Shown here piece by piece: positions 47,918 to 62,047 of a stretch of DNA of 64,000 bases. Position numbers and translations under genes: made by a program. The first letter of the stretch is position 1, and every line of letters begins with the position of its first letter. Source of the stretch: Neelides folsomi (lineage: Eukaryota; Arthropoda; Collembola; Neelipleona; Neelidae); NCBI GenBank assembly GCA_034687125.1, contig JAQGBZ010000069.1, positions 164,659 through 228,658 on the forward strand, in the 5' to 3' direction. The notes below the pieces were generated by a model. That model was not told the DNA's origin and ran no database searches. It was given only the letters and a program-made list of their open reading frames with translations.

Positions 47918-50900
47918 ATGCATTTGGGAAAATTTCTTTTCCCCCTTCTCTCTTTCGTATGTTTCAGCAGTGGAACTCCACCATTACAAATAGAGAAAGA
48001 AAGAGGATTTCTATCAATTCGTCCTCAAAATGAAAAAGAGGATCTTTCTGCCTTTGATATCAGCCCTCGATATCGACTCCCGAATTCAATCATTCCAAAG
48101 CATTATGATGTTCAGCTCAAACCCGTTTTAGACGAAATTGAAAATGAAGAAAGATTTACTGCTCCGGGTAAATTGTCATTATGTTATTGAAATTCAATCA
48201 GGATTGAATATAATATGAAATTATTCCGATTGTTTTGTATAAAGGACATGTCAGTATTGACATTGAGTGCCTTACGAATACAATGGAGATCATTTTGCAA
48301 AGGAATGGACCAATAATAAATAATGATTCTGTTCGGGTAATCATTTGAAGAATTTACTATATAAATTAATATTTCAGAAACAGATAAAACAGATATTTAC
48401 TATTCCTGAGCTTTTTAAAACTACCATTCATATTTATAAACAGAGACTAATTATAATCTAGGTATGTCGTTTGAATGTGCATAATATGTATTTTAGGTAA
48501 CTCATACAAGTGGAGAAGAGATCGTTATAAAAGGTTTTTCCCTTGACTTGGAACTCCATTTTTTTAGAATCCTTTTATCAGAGGAATTACAAGAAGGAGA
48601 ATTTTATAATATTCAGATGGAATTTAAAGCTCCAATCGTAACAGATCCGGATCAAGCCCTTTGGGATGGTCTTTATCGAGGACATTATATCGATCCTATT
48701 AGCGGAGATACAAAGTAAATAATATAATGCATAACATAAATATTATACGATCGTATTATACATTAAATGTGCTAATGAATACATAAATAAGTACATATTT
48801 TCCATTTGGATATTTCAAGAAATTATTTAACAATTCTTTAAAGACTTTAAAGTTAACGTGTCTAGTACTATTTATAAGGTATACAATGTATTGAAACTCA
48901 TTAAAGAAGATTACTTAATGTTAAATAGATATTTAATGGCTTCGCATTTTCAACCTCATCGAGCCCGAAAGGTTTGTTAAATATTAATACTGCAATTCTT
49001 CAAAGTGAATGTAAAATCATTTAGTATTGGTTGAAGCTCCCAATTTTAATTCATATTATTGCTTAATGTCAAAAAGATCTAAATTTTAATAGGCTTTTCC
49101 ATGCTTTGATGAACCTCATTTGAAAACAACATTTGACATCAAAATTTTAAGACGTGAAAATTACACTTCTAATGCGAACACTCATCTTATAAGTTCTTCT
49201 CCACCGTATGATTCTACGATTTTTATACATTACAATACAAAATATACTTATTGTTGGTACATAAATATTTTATTACTTATCTTATATACCCCTATACAAT
49301 TCCCGTGATTTGTAATATAATTGTTTAGGGATGAAAACGGGTGGATTACAGACACATTTGACAGGACTGTTTTAATGCCTGTGTACCTTATTGCATTTCT
49401 TGTTTCTGACTTTAAAAATTCTACAGATGAGGAGACATTTGGAAAACCAGTTAGCGTAAGTAATGAAAAAAGAATTATTGATGAGATTGATGACATTTGA
49501 GTTTGAATATTCCACAATAGACTCTCGCCGCACCTCATTTAATTGATCGAGGTGATGGTGATTATGCCGCTAAACACGCTGCCATGCTTCTTAAACATTT
49601 TCAAGAATCTTACCTTCAAGAATATCCTTTAGTAATTATTTTTTTAAACTTAATATTGTTAGCTTATCTCAAACTATCAATCAATCTTTTGTTAGACTAT
49701 TTTATATTTAATACTAATAGTTCTATTTTATAATATTTATGACCATTTATTTATATACCATTTCTTTTTTCATTCTGATAAAAGAGCAAAATGGATTCTT
49801 CAGCTTTACCTCAATTTCGTCCAGGAGCAATGGAAAATTATGGTATTAATAATTAATAACTGCAAAATAATGACAGAAATATATCAATTTTTGATCATGA
49901 AACAAATTACAAAACTAACGTTGTCAATCTTCTCAAAAAATGTTTTTATTAAAATTTTAGGATTGAATCACTACAGGTCAGTAAAAATAATATTTCAAAT
50001 AAAATTTATTTTATTCAAATGAGAACTAAAAGTAAGTCCGTTTTATTAAATAATTAATTTATTCATTAAAAGAGAAAATTATTTACTGTACAACAAAGAA
50101 GAAACTTTGGAAAGCAGCAGATTCACTGTGACATCAATTTTAGCTCACGAATTGGGTAATGCTTATATTTATAAAGATACAATAAATGTATGTAGAGTAT
50201 ACGTCCATAGGTCTTAAATTTAAAAAAATCTAACTTTTTAACTAAAAATTCATATTAACATCAATGTTAACTATTAACTAGATGCACAGTATTTGTTAAA
50301 TTGCCTCACCAATTTCATTTTTTATTTGACATTTAAATAACTTTCATCTTTGGTTTATTTCAGCTCACCAATGGTTTGGAAATTTGGTACGTATCAAACT
50401 CTCTTTTCCACACTGTTCTCACATTTTCCCTTGATGTTCCGCATTAATGAGAAATGAGAACCCAGGCTTAATAATAAACGCTCAACCTATAATACACCTG
50501 TACATATCTTACTACATATAAATACATAAGTTATGGTATTGTTTTACATAGGTGACCTGCGGTTGGTGGTCTGATCTTTGGCTCAATGAAGGATTCGCCA
50601 CATTTGTGAGCTATTTAGGTAAATGAATATGTTACGATATAAAGATATAACTTACAATAGGAAACATTCAGATAGAATCGTTAGGATCTTGTTAACTGAA
50701 CCCACATGTTATTAGGGAAGGAAAAACATAAAATCCCAATAATAATACAGAAATATAATATTATTATTTTGGTACACACAGTATACAGTTAAAGTAATAT
50801 TGGTAATAATAATATATTACATATAAAATATTCCATCCTAACTTGGGGGATATGATGAATTTATTCAGAATAAAGTTTTACTATTTTAAAGGCGTTAAAG

Positions 50901-53392
50901 CCGTAGCTCCGGAATTCGAAGCAGAGATCATCATTATGAACGATGCATTCCAATATTCAATGCAATTTGACGCGGAAGATTCAGCTCCGTCTGTAACAAT
51001 GCCAGATGTGTTGACACCGGTGGAAGTGAGCAGCATGTTTAATAGGCAAAGTTATGAGAAAGGAGCTTCTCTCATAAGAATGATGGAGGCCTTCTTAGGA
51101 GAAGCTACGTTTCAGAAAGGCCTTCAAAGATACCTCGAAGCTATGTAAGTAAATATACAATTACAAAGTTTTCCTCTCTCCTTTTACCCTTTACGTGACA
51201 AAGCGAACTTTTTAAATTTGTTACAAAGTTAATTGGATTTATTTAATATGCGATTTTTAATTACAAACTATGTGCATGATTACTTTTAATAATGGAGCCA
51301 AGTTGAATAATACAGAGTTTCATAGGAAGTACAATGCTGCGTTTCAAGATGATTTATTTCACCATCTCAATCTTCAAGCTCAAGAAGATGGAGTTTTGGA
51401 AGGAATGACAATCAAAGAAATAATGGACACGTGGTTAGTTTTAAAAAATAGAATTATTTTTCCCTTTTCCGTTTCTTTTGACGTTGTTAGATCTGTTTTA
51501 AATCGATTTTCAGGACCCTTCAAAAAGGTTTTCCATTGATCCGTATCAGTAGAGGAAGTTCCATGAACGAGATTTATATTACACAAGAAAAATTCACAAA
51601 TTATGTCCCAAGGAGAGAACGCGCATTGAATCCAAACGAATTGTGGAATGTTCCAATAGCAATTGCAACTCAACAGACTCCCACATTTGCCAATCACACC
51701 CCAAAAATATGGTTGAATAAAACCGTAGCTTTGAAAAGTGCCGAACAAGATATAAGCGGATGGATATTTGTAAATCCTGATGCCACAGGTATTGGAATAA
51801 TAAAAATAAAATACCAATAAAACATACCACTATAATAGGTATAAAGGTTTTATGTTACTTTGCCTTTGGATCCTAGGGTATTATCGAGTTCTTTATGATG
51901 CCCATCTCACAGACCTTTTGTTGAAACAATTAAAAGAAGATCCGAGCATTATTAGCGAAATCAGTCGAAGCCAACTATTAGATGATTATTTCAATTCAGC
52001 ATGGCAAAGTATGTAATTTTATCATATTGAAATTAGTTTGTAGTATTAAATAATCTAATTATTGTGTGTTTATACTTCGAAATTTAATTAACATTCACAC
52101 ATTATTTGAATTGTTATAAATAAAGGAATTTCATGATTAATTAATTATTATTAGGATATATTCAAATTGAAACTGCACTTGATTTAACTGTTCTTCTGGA
52201 AAGCGAAATTACGATTGTAGTTTGGGACACATTCTTTACAAATATGAGAAAATCATTTACTATGTTTAGTAACAAAGGATTCATATATTTAAGAGTATGT
52301 ATTCTATTAAACATTAACAAGAATTTTGCAATTTCAATTACTATCCACTATTTGCTCCAATATTCAATGTTAATTATTTGATTTTAATCCTTTTTGCTTA
52401 ATAATATTTATGTAGAACCATTTCATGGGAATAATTGAAAATGCTTTGAATGCCATTGGTGTGGAGGAGAAAGTTGACGATAAGGGAAGTATTTTGCTGT
52501 TAAGGTCTCAACTTTTAGATTGGGTTTGTGCATTTGATTCTCCTATATGCAAAAATTATACCAATTCACTCTTCGATCAATGGGAATCGGATCCGACAAC
52601 AAACCCGTGAGTCATTTTTAATCTGTCGGTCACTCATTAATTGTGCATTTGGTGAAATATAGAATTCCACTTAATCAGCAAGCTGTGATATACTGCGCTG
52701 GAGTCGCAGCTCGAGGATTCCAAACTTACGATTTCATTTTTAACCTTTATAAAACTGAAACTGTCATAGGACAGAAATCACGACTGTTAAATTCTCTTGC
52801 ATGTTCAAATGAAATAAGTCTCCTTGCCCAGTATGCGTCATTTTATCATCATTAAATTTTTTTCGTTCATTTTTTAGTCTTATAATTAAAATTAAATATG
52901 AATTTTAATAAATTCAGAATGCTTGAAGATGCTTTGGATGAGAATAATGGATTCCCGAGAGTTGACGCAATTACTGCGATTCAAAGAGTCGGAATGAATT
53001 CTATCGGCCGTGCTTTAACTTTAAGATATCTAAGAAACAATATTACGAAACTTCACGATATTGATAATAATTTAATTCCAAGTGTTATTTCAACATTAAC
53101 TTCCTATTGGAATACACCACAAGAAAAAACTGATGTAAGCTATGAAATTGATAATAGAATATTCTTAATGTTAAGGTTTAAGGAGTGACCTTTATTGAAA
53201 ACTTTCCATAAATTACCAAATTATACATTTTTTGTGTTTTAGCTTGAGACATTTATTGCCGAAGCGGAAACCGCTGAACTTCCAGAAGAAATACTTTCAA
53301 GACTAAGAAATTCAATTGGAATGGTTGATGCAAACATTTTATGGATGGACGAATTCTTTGAACCAATGAAATTATGGTTCGAAAAAAACTGA
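47918..53392 (+). CDS. Secreted M1 zinc aminopeptidase C
   Basis: Twenty-one exons sum in frame to 944 aa: 47918-48167, 48245-48336, 48497-48714, 48929-48971, 49093-49205, 49329-49455, 49521-49631, 49785-49842, 49961-49976, 50073-50155, 50364-50386, 50552-50618, 50892-51144, 51326-51433, 51514-51788, 51877-52008, 52155-52294, 52416-52606, 52663-52830, 52918-53134, 53243-53392. Signal peptide MHLGKFLFPLLSFVCFSSG; exopeptidase motif GAMENYG (Tyr where A and B have Trp); HELAHQWFGNL and WLNEGF zinc site; catalytic Tyr in QSYEKGAS. The C-terminus WFEKN has no GPI tail. It shares most intron positions with B, but two introns present in B (inside the GAMEN segment and after the MDTW segment) are differently placed or absent. 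A tandem duplicate of B, intact. Confidence 0.95.
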
Positions 53393-54237
53393 CCATGAGC
53401 ATTGACAATCAATGAATAAAAGAGCATCAATTATTAGATCCTAGGATTGTTTTTTAATTTCACTTTAATTTAAGTACAGATACAATAAGTCATGCTTGAT
53501 TTCTTTTATACATATTATGTATTTACAAACTTACTAAAGGCATATTAAAATTTTTCACATTCATAAATATAAATCATATTCTATAACTCTGCATGCGTAA
53601 TGCATACATATGTACATAATGATGATTAAGATTATAAGTATAAGTGAAGAAGAGTTCCAAGAAACGTTATTGCTTATTTTGACTCGTTAGACAGGAATTT
53701 TTAAAAAAAAAGGCATTAGGGAATTCAAGTGGAGATGGAAAGAATGTAGGTATAGATTCGATTCAATGGTGATTATATAATTCGTGAATAAATCACAAAT
53801 CTCTCTTTTCATTCAGAAAGGCACAGACTTATTGCGTATGTAGAGGGATATATTCTATTGTAAATTGTAACATACAGATCATAAATCTGTGTTATGTAAT
53901 ATTGTAAGGATTTATAAAATTAGGTGCGAACGCGTAGGCGTGCATACAGATTTTGATAGGTAAATACTTGTACTATATATTTTTGTCCAATTTTTGAATA
54001 ATAAATTAAAATCGTTTTAAATATGTATTACATATGTATGTATATAATATTATTCGAGTATTATGTATAATAATTTCTAGAAAGATAAAAAGTAATCCGA
54101 ATCTTGCTAAGATATCTCTACATTTGCCGATATAGAGTATTTATAGAATGTACCATATACCTATTCGTGCTTATAATTATAATAAATTTTTACGATAATA
54201 CAGTACTAGATTAGGACCATAGGTATGAAGTACAATA
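53393..54237. other. Convergent intergenic region
   Basis: Lies between aminopeptidase C (plus) and the phenoloxidase 3' end (minus). No exon is seen. The left end includes a likely aataaa poly(A) signal (53414). Confidence 0.45.
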
Positions 54238-57200
54238 TTATTCATGATAATAATCTTCTTCAGTTTCTGAATCATTATCTAAACCGTCCCAGGACTCGTG
54301 AGAAGAATCCCCTTCTCCATCATCTCTTCCAGCTCTCCACCCAGGGTAATGGTTATGTTGATATTGATGTTGTCGTCCGTTATCTCCCCGTTGACCTGGA
54401 CGAGGAACTTTATTTCCATTTGATGGCTTCGGTTTAATGATTGGAAAACTCGGTTCTTGCGGCTTCATAGCACTTTCCCCAACAGGCTTCGTCTCCATAA
54501 CTGTCTTATCTTCTGTCACAGTATTTCCATCACCAAGATCAATGGTCGTAATATTGGTGGGAGCTCCGTCAGGCCTTATTTTGATTATATTTCTATGAAT
54601 AATCTTTACTACCACTGTTCTCCCATTACTATTACAAGGCATGAAATTCTCTATTTGTTCAATTGGTCTCCCTTGTGGGTTTGTCATGTCTACAGGACCA
54701 CGACGAGTCATGCGATCAAAAGGATAACCCATTGGTTTTGCGTCTGGATACAATTCATCCAAAATCCCACAGAAGCTCATAGCTTCTTTGCATTGGCTTC
54801 TAGCGCCACTACGCCTCACTTTGTCATTTGCAGCGTTGGAAATGAGGAGGAAAAGGTCAAAGTCCATTCCACTCGATGATCCTCTAGGCACTAGAAGATG
54901 TTGGGGCCACCCACAGCCACAGATTGATTGTGCAGCCGTTGGAGTCATTAAGTCTTGTTCCAACTTTCGGAAACTCTGCAGCCACGGAATGGTCACAGAT
55001 GAATCTTCAGATTTGCGAACAATAGATTGTGACCCTGGAGCCACTATGTTTCGTATAAAAAGAATAAAAACCATTTTTAATATTTCTCATCTAACCAAAT
55101 CTATGTTGTTATAATTTTCAAAATAATTTCAAATATACTTATTCTTATCTAAGAGTAAATACCTGTGTACTACAATATAATATAAATACGTACTTACAAT
55201 TCTACTGTAAAGTATAATATAATTCTAGGCGTCATATAACACAATACATATAGGGAAGTAAGTATTTACTCTATATTGGGAGAGGTGTAATACAAGATGT
55301 TTATGGTACACAGTCTACAGGTCTACTCAGGGGATATTATATAGGTAGTGTGATGATTAAAATACGTAAATAGTTGTAGGCCTAGCAAGTATGTAGTACA
55401 AAGGTAGGTAATTACGTATATTTGGTAATCCAAATAGTCAATTCAATCTTATTACATTGGCTAGAGAATTTATCCATCTCGAAAAACAAGAGTCGTTGCT
55501 GCGACAAGGTGAATTGTACACCCTGCTCGTTAAACCGGGGAGCCATGAAGATCCGGAAAGTCCCTTCAACTGTGGAACTCGTCGTATTGTTAACCTTAAA
55601 CAAGAACAACGAACAAAAATATAACATTGATGCACATAGAGATGGAAAAACATTTTATTCGAACTTTCTACAATTTATTTTAACTTTGAGTACCTAAATG
55701 CAGTATAGATATACCATTCTAACTTTGAGAAGGTAATGTGCAAAACTTTAGATACTTTTCTCGATATATCTTTCACACATTCTACGTATTTATTATTATA
55801 TGAACTTATATGAAATGAACATAAAGTAAATTTATAGCTTGAAAAAGAAAGTTTCGGCCCGTCTCGACTCTCGATCTATTTATTAGTAAAATTCAAATGA
55901 ATTTCCAATTAATTTCCCAAATGAGGTTTAATTAATTCCAACAAATTAAATATGACAAGTCTCAAAAATTTGACGATATTAATTACTAATATTATCCAAT
56001 CTACTAGTAAATTTTGTTTGGAATATTCCTGATAGATGATATCTGTTACATGTGCACAACTCAACCATATAATTATTAACTTAAAAATGAAATCAAAACT
56101 TTCCCAAGCTAAAGTAATCTTTCCTGAAGCACTACCAACTGAAAAAGGTTTGAATAAAGTAAAATAAGCGCTAGAAGATTACATAGATGTTGGTAAATTA
56201 GGCATTATAATTAGAAAGTATTAATAGGAAAAGTTACCTATAATAGTTAAGTAAACTGCTAACTAGTGAATAGGTAGTTAGCCTTAAATGTAAACAAATA
56301 AATAAAAGCTCAACTTACTGTAATCCGATACTCGAAAGAATCATGATCCAAATGCGTTATTCTTGCCCAAATGGAACCTAAAATCATCAATGAGTATACC
56401 ACATTATCATGTATTATAATTGTATTTTGTTATACGAGTATTGACATACGGGGTGTGTCAAAAGTTGCTTTCTTTTTAAATGAACATTCACATGAAAAAG
56501 AAAGCAACATTTGACGCACGCCGTACATGCAAACATAAATACCTACAATATAAGAGCACATAGGGTATATAAAGATATATAAAAAATATATAGATTTCCC
56601 CATGTTTTCATTATTCCTTATGTACTTTTATATTTATATATTTATCAAATGGTAGAAGATAGAGAATTCTATGCACTAGATCAGTATAGTATGTATTTAA
56701 ACATACTATGTACTGTATAATCTGATTTTAATTTAATAAGTTTCAACATAGCATATGTGATATATGGGATTAATTGAGTTAATTTGAAAAAGTTCGAAAC
56801 CCATGTTATCTGTCGTTCTGAAGAAATCAAGACCTCTGGAAAGATCCACGTCGCTTCTCATCCAATTAGTAATAAGGTTGTTTGGTCTAAGTAAAACACC
56901 CTTAGTATCCGGTTGCATTGATTGAACAGAAAAGCTTTCTATTTGAATTCCTTGAAAAAGCAATGGATGCTGACCCTTTAAATAAATAAAAATTGTAAGA
57001 CACAACATAAAATCCCAGAAAGAAAATTAAATACGCAAGGTACATTTTATTAGGAGGATTATCTCGATTCCAAATGTAACGAAGTAATAAATAGTAAATA
57101 ATAGGTAAACTGTGGAAATACATAATGCTTTAAAATCGGTATTACAAATACTTGCATACATAAACAGGTACTCTATATTATGCTGTGATCTTATGTTGCA

Positions 57201-60200
57201 AGTTGGAATAATATCCCTACTAATACATTTAAATAATATCTGTACACACCTACAAATATACAGATATAAGTAGGTTTAAAAAAGTAATACACATGTAATA
57301 TGGTACATACGAGATTAAATCTCGTACATTGTTTTTGTACTTGTACATTGCCGTACATTGTCTTTTTTGCCATAAGTCAAAGCTATGTGAAAATATTTTC
57401 AATTCTTTTCAATTTAATGATATGATTTAGGGGGGACGTTTTATTACTTTTGAACAGAGTAAAAATATTCAGATGAAAAGAAAAAGATGAAAGAGAAAGC
57501 AGAGATAAGCAGAAATTAAGAATTTGTATGTGTACCGTGCTGAGCTCATATGGTGGAAGAGTCATCTTATGAGTGTCAAAAATATCATCAATATGTTTGT
57601 GCCAACGATAAAAAACAGGATCTCGCATTGCGGTGGCAGGATCCCCCATAACTCCCGATGCTTCCTATAATTACGCTTTTGTTTTAATAAATACTATTGT
57701 GTAATTATTTAATATTAGATAGTTAGTACACACATATCATATTATGTATACATGCATTCATAGGAAAATAAAAGAATAAAATTACGCGATGTTTAAATAA
57801 CGGATCGTGAGAAAATGCAATAAGAACATGACCCCAGTTGTGAAATCCAAATGATCCATAAGTGACCTGATTTGGGGATAACATTGAATTCTCAATCATG
57901 TCCCCAAGTATGTCAATGCCCGTGTCATCTGGCAATGTCGTGAGTACAAATCTTTCCTGCAAAGACAATATAAGATATGGTGGATGAGAATTTAATATTA
58001 AAATGAAATATTTTTGCAATTTCAAAAAATTCTTTTGAAGATTGTCCGTTATAACTTATAACATACCTACATATCATGTAAGTACAATACTTAAATGTTC
58101 CTCAAATTGATTGCTAACTCTTCCTGTTCTCTTTTAATTTAAAGTTAATTTTAGTAAAGAAATAAAAAAAGATTTCAATTCGTCATTTTGACTTACATTG
58201 TAGTAAGATTTTGTCTCAATGGCAGTCAGAACTCGATCTCGCCATTTCTTCATATCTTGAATTGCAATAACAAATGCCATTGCTTCCGTATCATTAGACC
58301 TATCGACATCCTAAAATCAATGATCGATTAAAATAAAATAGCTAAAATAATCATTTGAATAAATTTAAAATATATTACAATCATTTCCAGGCTTTCTACG
58401 AATTATATTTACATATAAATGATTTTACCGAGAGTTTAGTATTCTGTTGACGCGATCCCCAATTTCTTCCTGACGACGCTGTGGTCAATTTTGAGAAATA
58501 ACCCTCAACAATGGGGTCGTCAAAATTCAAAGTTTTGGTCCTCGGAAGGCCATTAGAAAGACGTTCGGCCTCATAACGTGCTATCATGGAATGATGCATA
58601 TAATAGAAAAGTTCCCCCTTTCGATTCCGACTATTTGGTCCAGACCTTGGAGCATCGTCTGTATAAATTAAATGCCAGTGCCAATGATGGGAATTCATTC
58701 CCATATCTTCTCGAAAGTAGGCAAGTTTATTTTCAGGGTTTGTAGAAAAGCCTGTAGATTCTGGAACCAGAATCATTCCCTAAACGGAAAACAAGGAAAA
58801 TTTCATTTCAAACAGATCATTAATATTCCTCCTCAAAGTCTTTATTTTCAAGAGAATGATTCATTATACTTACCACATGGCACTGTCGTTAATTATGCCA
58901 TGACTAAATGATCTCATATTAACAATAGAGTCTTAAACCGTCTTTACAATTCTTTCAAAGATTATAACTAAAGATTATAATATGCCTAAAATAATACCCA
59001 CTATAGAATTACCCACTATAGAATTTATGTACTGTGTATGAACTACAGAACCACTGTATATACGAAGGGTATGGTAGGCATGAAAGTATTATAGGCTTTA
59101 TGGGCGGTATCTGTATATATATGGCTAATTTATGTAAATAAATAATATAAAAAAGTTCGATTTACTCGTGATTTTTCAGGAAGCGCGGATTGTTTTTCTG
59201 CGGCTTTGATGAATGCAGAACCAAGAAATAGATCAGGCAAGATTTCGTATATCGGAGGGAGTTTGAATCCTCTCATGTCCCGTCGTTGAATTACAGCCGT
59301 TGCAAGGGCATAAACGAATAAAGAAGGGTTCATATTTTGACTATCCCGACATACACAAGCCATGTTCAGTAAATCATCAACAGACCTTTGACCTTAGAAT
59401 TATATTATATGAAATTATACTATGTTAAATCCTTTTCCAAGGGCTCTTGGGAGAATGGAGTTCTTAATGACCAAGTAAAGTAATTATGTTAGTTAATTAG
59501 GTAGGTATATATTATGTAGTATATAATATATTTTATAGATAATTAATAGATTATACATTATATATTTTGATTAATTGAAAATAACATTGCAAATACCCAT
59601 GAATAAGTCGGTGAGCTCGTGAAGTGCACCACGATGGCTCGGGAGAAAGTAAGAGAAAATGGCAGATTTGGGGCAAGTTTGGCCAAATCTTGTTAAATTG
59701 GGAGGTTGACTGGGTTGAGCGATAGGAACGAACGGACCCAATGAAGGGAATGAGTTTCGAAAGTCATCTCGAATTTGTTTAGCAGCATTCTGTTCTGCTT
59801 GGCTCTAAAATTATTAATTTTACATTCATTAATAAAATAATTACAAAACTTACAATTGCCTCTAAATACATACTCTGTATTAGTATTTATTTTCTTAGAA
59901 TTTGGAATTTTCCCAGGTTGTATAATAAAATGTAAAATTGGTGTTAGAATTCAATTATTAGCTTTGAATTATTGAAAAGATATTTTCATCTAGTTATTAA
60001 TTTAGAAAACAATTTCGCAATTTTCCATTTGGTGTAAGAGGGAAATTTATAAAACCAGAGAAAGAGTCACGAAAGATGAATTAAGCTCGTTAGTAAGAAA
60101 GTTTAGTGAAATTTCATACCAAGTTGCTCATCGGAATATTAAAGAAGGTCATCGTGGACCCGGTGCCCTTTGGTCCAAGATAAAGTGGCTCAGTAATTCT

Positions 60201-60242
60201 CTCAAAGAGATACATAAATCTTCTTTGAGTCTCCACGTTCAT
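54238..60242 (-). CDS. PPO: Prophenoloxidase with a long C-terminal extension
   Basis: Type-3 copper oxidase that hydroxylates monophenols and oxidises diphenols in melanisation and cuticle sclerotisation. Eleven exons (60120-60242, 59597-59804, 59166-59392, 58429-58779, 58197-58310, 57786-57956, 57536-57664, 56801-56975, 56319-56377, 55456-55594, 54238-55043) sum in frame to 833 aa. No signal peptide, as usual. Activation-type Arg-Phe in NLTRFGQ; CuA ligands in FREDMGMNSHHWHWHL and FYYMHH; CuB ligands in FHNWGH and FYRWHKHID; C-terminal domain landmarks RIFMAPRF, MDKF, SSVTIPW, CGCGWPQHLLVPRG, YPFDR. The fold ends near IIHRN; a further ~115 residues follow, rich in Pro, Gln, His, Asp and Glu (ending SETEEDYYHE), beyond the usual ~690 aa length. 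The tail is in the same exon as the domain end. Confidence 0.95.
56447..56525. mobile_element. Palindromic mariner-like MITE, copy 2
   Basis: A 79-bp palindrome inside phenoloxidase intron 8 with the same core as the copy at 25402: arm tacggggtgtgtcaaaagttg..., complement ...caacatttgacgcacgccgta, flanked by TA. The stem is nearly perfect with a ~10-nt loop. Confidence 0.7.
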
Positions 60243-60861
60243 CTTGAAGTATCTTTTACAAGTGTTTCAATCCACTTACTATGATTTAATAAAAGTGAAA
60301 CTTCCGACCTGATCTCCTGCTCTTTAGCCTTCACACTCTGATATGTCGGACCGAAAGCCTGAGCAGTTTTGAAGTAAGTCGCTAAAAGCTTCCTTTTATC
60401 AACTTTTATTGAATATCCTTATTTTCCCAAGAAAAGCTAAGAATACAGTATTATCATCACCGCATTCATCCTCATGAGCCCTAAGCCCTTGATCATACGA
60501 CACCCATTTATTAAATATACGCGCACCTATCTCAAACATGTACTAGGTACTAAATACACTGCATTTTTAATATAAATAAAGGTATATTGTAAAATGTATA
60601 AAATCTTTATTTATATTTAGAATATAAACTCTATAATTTTGTTAGGTAGTTGTTGATTCATTTTAAGTAAGTACATAATTAATTATAGGTATAACTTGTA
60701 TGTTTAATAGTTATGTAGTAATGTATAAAAGTTATTATGTATAAGTATGATTAAAGTAAATCAGATGGATAAAGGAAAGTATAAAAAAATCCCAATTTTA
60801 CCGATAAACCCCATCCGGTAACAAGTTGAATAAAAGATACATTATCTACTGTTTATTACTT
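60243..60861. promoter_or_regulatory. Upstream region of the phenoloxidase gene
   Basis: Holds the presumed promoter and 5' UTR of the minus-strand phenoloxidase. No individual element can be named; no exon is seen. Confidence 0.35.
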
Positions 60862-61184
60862 GGGTATACCAAGGTATTGTCCCCGTAGCATAAGTATTCT
60901 ATACCTTTTTTTAAATCTAACTCTTTAAAGTTGAAAATAATAACATCTCAGAGATTTTCTATACAATTATCATACAAAATGACCAAATTAATTGCAGATT
61001 TCTATTCAAAGAGTTAAAAAGGACTGATAATGTCTCCCTTGGTCACGTAACATGTTTTTATTTTTACCTATAATTATTCATAGGATTTGCATGAAATTTA
61101 TTAGGATTTGTTATTTTGAGAAAACTTAAAAAAAGGTATAGAAAACTTATGCTACGGGGACAATACCAACCTTGAGCATACCCA
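60862..61184. mobile_element. MITE with about 50-bp terminal inverted repeats
   Basis: The left arm (about 60862-60915) and the reverse complement of the right arm (about 61124-61184) share ggtattgtccccgtagcata followed by agt-ttctataccttttttt, separated by roughly 210 bp of AT-rich non-coding sequence. It is typical of a non-autonomous DNA transposon; the superfamily is not assigned. Confidence 0.75.
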
Positions 61185-62047
61185 ATCCCCTCATTTTAAG
61201 AAAAATAAATGAAATCAATAAAATAATTGTAATTAGATATACAGGTAAATTTTATTCGATATTTATGGATGTTTTCTTTTAAGTACACTGTATAGTATAC
61301 TAATAATTTTAACATTAACTAATTGTAAATTTTAAGCAAATAAATAAGTATAATAGAAAGTAATAATATCTTAATAAGTAATATTAACTTCCAAAACCAA
61401 GAATACCTACCTATGACAAAATGCTTAATTTTTTCAATTTGTTAACTACTTAATATTATAAGATTATAACTGATTGAGCCATGGAGTAGCATTATAAAGG
61501 TTGGATGTTTGAATGAGAATATTATTCTCTCTTTGGAATATGTATGCGATATTAATTTAATATTTTGAAGTATTTATATTTATTATTTAGGTAGTTAAAT
61601 ACGGTGATATGTGACTTGCTAATAAAATGTTACGAATTTAAAAGAACCATCATCTTTCTTTATTTAACATAATTATTACCTAAAATATAACAAGGTAAAT
61701 ATGTTCTATACAATAGATAGTAGTTCTAATAAATAGATCTTTATGGAAACATGGTAAAAAATCGAATGAAAAACAGTTCAAATCAACTTATGCCTCTTGG
61801 GCTGTAATATGCAAAAAAGTGAAACACATAATATTGTTCTTAATATAATATGGCAATTTTGTTACTAAGCGTTTGCAAAATCTTGTGCAAATTCATAATA
61901 TATGTTTCATATCATTCGATTTTTCATTATCAGATTTTTCATTAATTATTGTTTTATTTGGAAGAAACTAGGGTAAATTTAAAAAAGGCCATATCAACTT
62001 ATGCGGAGGGGATAATGTGCATATTTTTGTAATATTATATGTATAAA
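61185..62047. other. AT-rich non-coding region
   Basis: No exon is recognised. Near 61785 and 62000 the phrase tcaacttatgc recurs with similar surroundings, suggesting degraded repeat copies. Confidence 0.4.

Noticed and set aside
54457-54879. Plus-strand open frame opposite the phenoloxidase last exon
   Set aside because: It overlaps a confirmed domain on the other strand and resembles nothing.
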